NCBI GenBank assembly: GCA_902362775.1
Contig: CABIXV010000001.1
Coordinates: forward strand, 296,768 to 360,767
Length of the DNA: 64,000 nucleotides
DNA from: Clostridiales bacterium
Lineage (GTDB): Bacteria > Bacillota > Clostridia > Oscillospirales > Oscillospiraceae
Reading direction: 5' to 3'
Below are positions 59,988-64,000 of the stretch, piece by piece. Every line of letters begins with the position of its first letter. Position 1 is the stretch's first letter. The position numbers and the translations under genes are program-made. The notes beneath the pieces were generated by a model that ran no database searches, had not been told where the DNA came from, and was given only the letters and a program-made list of their open reading frames with translations.

Positions 59988-60225
59988 GTGTAAATTGCGG
60001 AGAACAGGAAAATAGGGGAACTGTGTTCGTCAGAGAGGGTAGGTCACCGGCTGAGAGCCTGCCTGGAAACGGCCCCTTGGTTCGCCTGGGAGCGGCCCCT
60101 GAGAGGGGGACGGTCTGCCCACCGTTATCGGGGCTTTGAGCGCGTACAAGTGTGTACGAATGCGGGTGGTACCGCGGAAGGCTGGCCTTTCGTCCCTGAA
60201 TTTTGGGGATGGAAGGTCTTTTTGT
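59988..60225 (+). promoter_or_regulatory. T-box riboswitch, probably phenylalanine-specific
   Basis: A leader of about 240 bases with AGAGAGG (60031 region) and GGCTGAGAGCC of stem I, the conserved T-box GGGTGGTACCGCGG (60164-60177), and a terminator stem (60184-60221) followed by TCTTTTTG. Uncharged tRNA should pair with the T-box bulge and open the terminator. TTC at 60081-60083 on the 3' side of stem I is the likely specifier, giving Phe; pheS-pheT lie downstream. The specifier choice rests on this context. Confidence 0.85.
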
Positions 60226-60226
60226 T
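60184..60226 (+). terminator. Regulated terminator of the T-box leader
   Basis: A 13-bp stem with G-U pairs (60185-60197 with 60207-60220) and a T-run; competes with the antiterminator that contains the T-box sequence. Confidence 0.85.
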
Positions 60227-60250
60227 TTTTGAAACATGAGGTGATGTGCC

Positions 60251-61270
60251 ATGAAGCGTCGATTTATCCCGATCCTGGCTGCTTTGACCTGTGTGCTTCT
60301 GCTAGCCGGCTGCCAAAAGGCTGGCCCCAGTCCCCTGCCCGGTTCTGATGTCAGCTCCTCTGTCCCTATTCCAGAGACGGAGGATACTGACCAGTCCACG
60401 CCCTCCGACACCGGCGATACTCTGCCGGACCTTTCTGTCAATCAGTCCCCCGGTTCCTCTCCCGATGAGCCTGAAGGCCCCGCTGTCCCTGTGGAGCCTT
60501 CGGTGCCGGATGACCCTCCTGTTCAAGAGGAACCCGCTGAAACGCCGCCGCCTGTTGTGGAGGAGCCGACGCCGCCCGCGGATAACCACACCCTGTATAT
60601 CCTGATGTATCACCACTTTGTGCCTGATACCGACGAGGAGCTCAACGACTGGACGCTTACGGAGAGCCGCCTTCGGGAGGATCTGCAGTGGCTGGCGGAC
60701 AACGGCTACACCACTGTCCTGCCCCGGGAGCTGGCAGCGGGAGAGCCCCTGCCGGAGAAGGCGGTCATGCTCACCTTTGACGACGGTTATGCCAGCAACT
60801 ACCAAATTGCCTATCCCCTGCTTCAAGAATTTCAGGCCAAGGCCGCCATCGCTATGATCGTCCGCCGGACCGTGGACGCCAAGCCCGACTTTCTCACCTG
60901 GGAGATGTGCCGAGAGATGGCCCAGTCCGGGCTGGTGGAGTTTGGCTCCCACACCTACGACTCCCACAAGGAGGCAGATCCCCGGGGCATCCTGCATATC
61001 AAAGAGGAAACACCAGAGGAATACGCCCAGCGCATTTTCTCGGATATACAGGCCAGCATCGACCTCATCGAGGAGAACGTAGGCGTAGAAGTAGACTATT
61101 TCGCCTATCCCCACGGGCAGACCGATTCCTGGTCCGACTCCTATCTCACCGAACATTTCTCCGTATCCGTCACCACCCGGCACGGCGCTGCCGATATCCG
61201 TAAGGGGCTGTACCAGATGCCCCGGCATAATATTACCATGCGGGCTCCGGTCAGCCAATATCTTCCCTGA
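60251..61270 (+). CDS. Polysaccharide deacetylase lipoprotein
   Basis: 339 residues. The signal peptide ends LLLAGCQK, so Cys21 is lipidated. A Pro/Glu/Ser-rich linker (about 25-115) spans the wall, and the NodB-like domain follows with YILMYHHFVPD, the metal motif LTFDDGYASN, HTYDSHK (His for the metal) and FAYPHGQ. It probably deacetylates peptidoglycan or another surface glycan. The ATG follows ATGAGGTGATGTGCC. It lies between the Phe T-box and pheS with 27 bases to pheS, so its expression should respond to Phe-tRNA charging; this is unusual for such an enzyme. Confidence 0.92.
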   Translation: MKRRFIPILAALTCVLLLAGCQKAGPSPLPGSDVSSSVPIPETEDTDQSTPSDTGDTLPDLSVNQSPGSSPDEPEGPAVPVEPSVPDDPPVQEEPAETPPPVVEEPTPPADNHTLYILMYHHFVPDTDEELNDWTLTESRLREDLQWLADNGYTTVLPRELAAGEPLPEKAVMLTFDDGYASNYQIAYPLLQEFQAKAAIAMIVRRTVDAKPDFLTWEMCREMAQSGLVEFGSHTYDSHKEADPRGILHIKEETPEEYAQRIFSDIQASIDLIEENVGVEVDYFAYPHGQTDSWSDSYLTEHFSVSVTTRHGAADIRKGLYQMPRHNITMRAPVSQYLP

Positions 61271-61297
61271 TCGTCCCCGAACAAAGGAGTTTTATCC

Positions 61298-62323
61298 ATG
61301 AAAGAACAGTTAGCGAACATCCGCTCCCAGGCCCTTGCGGCCATCGAGGGGGCCGCCGATCCCGCCGCCCTGGATGCCCTCCGGGTTCAGTACCTGGGCA
61401 AGAAGGGAGAGCTCACCAATGTGCTAAAGAGTATGGGCTCCCTCTCCGCCGAGGAGAGACCCGCCATGGGCCAGCTGGCCAATGAGGTCCGGGCCGCTCT
61501 GGAGGGGGCCATTGAGACAGCCGCCAGGAAGCTGGAGAAGCAGGCCCTGGAGCAGAAGCTCCGGGACGAGGCGCTTGATGTGACTATCCCCGGCAAGGCG
61601 GTCAAGCTGGGCCACAAGCATCCCATGTATATCGCCCTGGACGAAATCAAGGACATCTTTGTGGGCATGGGCTTTACCGTGCTGGATGGGCCCGAGGTGG
61701 AGCTGGCCGAATACAACTTTGACCGCCTGAACGCCGACGAGGGCCATCCCAGCCGGGACTGGTCGGATACCTTCTACTTTGACGAGGACAGCCGGGTGAT
61801 GCTCCGCAGTCAGACCAGCCCCATGCAGGTACGGGCTATGGACACCATGCCCCTTCCTATCCGCATCATCGCCCCCGGCCGTGTGTACCGTAAAGATGAG
61901 GTGGATGCCACCCACTCCCCCATGTTTCACCAGGTAGAGGGCATGGTCATCGACAAGGGCGTCACCATGGCCGACCTAAAGGGCACCCTAAATACGGTGG
62001 TGGAGCAGCTGTACGGCAAGGGCACCAAGACCCGCTTCCGCCCCCACCACTTCCCCTTTACCGAGCCCTCCTGTGAGATGGACGTGCAGTGCCACAAGTG
62101 TGGCGGCGTAGGCTGCCCCACCTGCAAGGGAGAAGGCTGGATCGAGCTGCTGGGCGCCGGCATGGTCCACCCCCGGGTGCTGGAGATGGCGGGCATTGAC
62201 CCCAATGTGTATTCAGGCTGGGCCTTCGGCATGGGTCTGGAGCGCACCGCCATGCGCCGCTTCAAGATCGCCGACCTGCGGCTCATCTTTGAGAACGACG
62301 TCAGATTCTTAGAGCAATTTTAA
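61298..62323 (+). CDS. pheS: Phenylalanyl-tRNA synthetase alpha subunit
   Basis: 341 residues, the catalytic subunit. The N-terminal coiled coil (about 1-90) carries RVQYLGKKGELTNVLKSMG; the class II core has HPMYIALDEIKDIFVGMGF (motif 1), ADEGHPSRDWSDTFYFDE, HQVEGMVIDKGVTMADLKG and motif 3 as GWAFGMGLERTAMRRFKI. It charges tRNA-Phe together with PheT. ATG after AAAGGAGTTTTATCC. The gap to pheT holds a hairpin repeat. Confidence 0.97.
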   Translation: MKEQLANIRSQALAAIEGAADPAALDALRVQYLGKKGELTNVLKSMGSLSAEERPAMGQLANEVRAALEGAIETAARKLEKQALEQKLRDEALDVTIPGKAVKLGHKHPMYIALDEIKDIFVGMGFTVLDGPEVELAEYNFDRLNADEGHPSRDWSDTFYFDEDSRVMLRSQTSPMQVRAMDTMPLPIRIIAPGRVYRKDEVDATHSPMFHQVEGMVIDKGVTMADLKGTLNTVVEQLYGKGTKTRFRPHHFPFTEPSCEMDVQCHKCGGVGCPTCKGEGWIELLGAGMVHPRVLEMAGIDPNVYSGWAFGMGLERTAMRRFKIADLRLIFENDVRFLEQF

Positions 62324-62332
62324 CTGTTCCAA

Positions 62333-62460
62333 GAATCAATTAGGAATTAGAAATTAGGAGTCAGGAATTGAGGCGCCCCTTTCGGCGGCCTGATTCCCAG
62401 CCGTCCGGCGGCAGCCGGACCCCAAAATTCCTAATTCCTAACTCCTCATTCCTAATTCAA
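62333..62460. repeat. Hairpin repeat element between pheS and pheT
   Basis: Arms of 32 bases (62338-62369 and 62426-62457), built on AATTAGGAATTAG-like units, are complementary at about 26 of 32 positions. The centre holds another hairpin (GTCCGGC/GCCGGAC, 62403-62420). It resembles the small palindromic repeats found between genes of operons in gut Firmicutes. No ORF or transposase. Confidence 0.75.
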
Positions 62461-62479
62461 ACAAAGGGAGTTTTATAAT

Positions 62480-64000
62480 ATGAATCTATCTCGCAAATGG
62501 CTCAGCGAGTTCGTCACCGTTGAGGCCAATGACAAAGACTTTGCCGAGGCCATGACCTTGTCTGGCTCCAAGGTGGAGCTGACCCACGACCTGGGCTCTG
62601 AAATTTCCAACGTGGTGGTGGGCCAGATCCGGTCCATGGAGCGCCACCCCGATTCCGACCATATGTGGGTATGCCAGATCGATGTGGGGCAGGCCGAGCC
62701 CGTCCAAATCGTCACCGGCGCCTGGAACATCCATCCCGGCGACCTGGTCCCTGTGGCCCTGCACAAGTCCACTCTGCCCGGCGGCAAGAAGATCGAGAAG
62801 GGCAAGCTGCGCGGCGTGGTGTCCAACGGCATGATGTGCGGTCTGTCTGAGCTGGGACTGGACGAGCGGGACTTCCCCTACGCTGTCATAACCGCCGCGG
62901 CCCTTCTGAACGACTACCACCCTCTGGATAAGGACAAGCCCTCCATCCCCGCCGATATCAAGGCCGGGGACAAGGTATTCGGACCCGTGGTGTGCGCTAA
63001 GGTGTTGGAGGCCTCTGCCCAGCCCAACGGCTCCTTCCACACTTGTCTGGACCTGGGAGGCTCCACCGCCTGCCCCGACACAGTATGCGCCAACCTCCAT
63101 GAAGGAGATTTAGTGGCCTATAACACTAAGACAGACTCCATCTGCACTCTGGCTGACCTCCACGCCCAGCAGGCAGAGTTTCCCCACTGCATTCCAGACG
63201 GCATCTTCATCCTCCGCGAGGACTGCAAGCCTGGGGATGACCCGAAGCCGGTCGTTGGCTTGGATGACCATGTGGTGGAGTTTGAGATCACCCCCAACCG
63301 ACCCGACTGTCTGTCGGTCATCGGTCTGGCCCGGGAGGTGTCCGCCACCTTTGACCAGCCCCTGCGCCTCCATCAGCCCTTGGTCAAGGGCGGGGCCGAG
63401 GGTTCCCTGGTGGAGCTGCTGGACGTGGAAACTCCGGCGGCCGACCTGTGCCCTCGGTACACCGCCCGGATGGTGCGAAACGTAAAGATCGCCCCCTCCC
63501 CCAAGTGGATGCGGGAGCGGCTGCGGGCTATGGGTGTGCGTCCCATCAACAACATCGTGGACATCACCAACTATGTCATGCTGGAGTACGGCCAGCCTAT
63601 GCACGCCTTCGACTACCGCTACGTAAAGGGGGGCAAGATCATTGTTCGCCGGGCGGAGGAGGGCGAGGAGCTGACCACCCTGGACGGCAACGTACGCAAG
63701 CTGACCGCCAACCATCTGGTCATCGCCGATGAGCATCGGGCAGTTGGCCTGGCGGGCATCATGGGCGGTGAGAACTCCGAGATCGTGGCTGACACGGTGG
63801 ACGTGGTCTTCGAGTCGGCCAACTTTGACGGCACCTGCATCCGTAAGGGGGCCCTCGCTCTAGGGATGCGCACCGAGGCCAGTGCCAAGTTTGAAAAGGG
63901 ACTGGACCCCCTGAACACCCTCCCCGCCGTAAACCGGGCCTGTGAGCTGGTGGAACTGCTGGGCGCCGGCGAGGTGGTGGACGGCGTCATCGACATCCTC
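62480..64000 (+). CDS. pheT: Phenylalanyl-tRNA synthetase beta subunit (3'-partial)
   Basis: 507 residues are visible; the gene continues past the window end. It starts MNLSRKWLSEFVTVEANDKD and has the tRNA-binding domain (VVVGQIRSMERHPDSDHMWV), FEITPNRPDCLSVIGLAREV of the B3/B4 editing region, and the B5 domain start (INNIVDITNYVMLEYGQPMH). Compared with the usual order there is an insertion of about 100 residues (about 136-236) between ERDFPYA and IPDGIFILREDC. The ATG follows AAAGGGAG. Confidence 0.97.
   Translation, partial: MNLSRKWLSEFVTVEANDKDFAEAMTLSGSKVELTHDLGSEISNVVVGQIRSMERHPDSDHMWVCQIDVGQAEPVQIVTGAWNIHPGDLVPVALHKSTLPGGKKIEKGKLRGVVSNGMMCGLSELGLDERDFPYAVITAAALLNDYHPLDKDKPSIPADIKAGDKVFGPVVCAKVLEASAQPNGSFHTCLDLGGSTACPDTVCANLHEGDLVAYNTKTDSICTLADLHAQQAEFPHCIPDGIFILREDCKPGDDPKPVVGLDDHVVEFEITPNRPDCLSVIGLAREVSATFDQPLRLHQPLVKGGAEGSLVELLDVETPAADLCPRYTARMVRNVKIAPSPKWMRERLRAMGVRPINNIVDITNYVMLEYGQPMHAFDYRYVKGGKIIVRRAEEGEELTTLDGNVRKLTANHLVIADEHRAVGLAGIMGGENSEIVADTVDVVFESANFDGTCIRKGALALGMRTEASAKFEKGLDPLNTLPAVNRACELVELLGAGEVVDGVIDIL

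Noticed and set aside
1-64000. CRISPR array, prophage, insertion sequence or rRNA
   Set aside because: No regularly spaced repeats, transposase, integrase, phage structural genes or rRNA sequence were seen.

Overview
The window looks like a chromosomal segment of a spore-forming Gram-positive anaerobe of the class Clostridia, most likely an Oscillospiraceae-type gut bacterium (Flavonifractor / Intestinimonas / Lawsonibacter-like). This is inferred from the GC-rich coding sequence, a spoIIAA-spoIIAB-sigF operon, an alpha/beta small acid-soluble spore protein, strong AGGAGG ribosome binding sites, a T-box leader and Bacillus-type promoters. The genus was not established by any search. There is no phage, transposase, CRISPR array or rRNA; gene order is mostly housekeeping with one large potassium-transport island.

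Layout. 1-2264: amino-acid ABC transporter on the minus strand (ATPase cut by the window edge). 2605-2805: spore protein SASP. 3277-17538: a 14-kb potassium island on the plus strand, holding a KdpD-like sensor without a kinase, two tiny membrane proteins (one is KdpF), kdpA-kdpB-kdpC, three unknown proteins, ktrB-ktrA, and a complete kdpD-kdpE pair. Repeated CTTAAT/ATTAAG boxes stand before several of these transcription units. 17849-24723: a membrane protein, the aspartate-pathway genes lysC-hom-ACT regulator, and a class A PBP. 25036-30300: DUF1292 protein, a structured RNA that I read as 6S RNA, a PpiC-type foldase, a secreted nuclease, a von Willebrand A protein and tRNA-Leu(CAG). 30408-31168: manganese riboswitch and mntP.

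31200-43949 is mostly minus strand: a GNAT, recD2, small membrane proteins, an XRE regulator, then uvrA and uvrB at the two ends of one apparent six-gene SOS unit whose promoter carries a LexA box. The 3' end of uvrA has been tandemly duplicated with a palindromic spacer; a comparable duplication of the pyrE 3' end lies at 45092-45285. 44065-45920: radC, a zinc-ribbon protein and pyrE. 46149-49095: a second KdpDE-like two-component system without the Usp sensor module, followed by a probable small RNA and a PH-like protein gene that share an unusual promoter architecture. 49283-50779: sigF-spoIIAB-spoIIAA. 51016-59452: MATE transporter, secreted protein, ndoA toxin without its usual antitoxin gene, alr, a lipoprotein, nnr, and sufC-sufB. 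59951-64000: a T-box leader that precedes a polysaccharide deacetylase lipoprotein gene and then pheS-pheT (pheT runs off the window), with a hairpin repeat element between pheS and pheT.

The most noteworthy items are the duplicated potassium sensing apparatus with its unknown small proteins and shared box motif, the candidate sRNA downstream of the second KdpDE-like pair, the two independent gene-tail duplications with palindromic spacers, and the tRNA-responsive leader placed ahead of a cell-wall deacetylase. All functional statements rest on recognition of families and motifs by eye; no database search was run.
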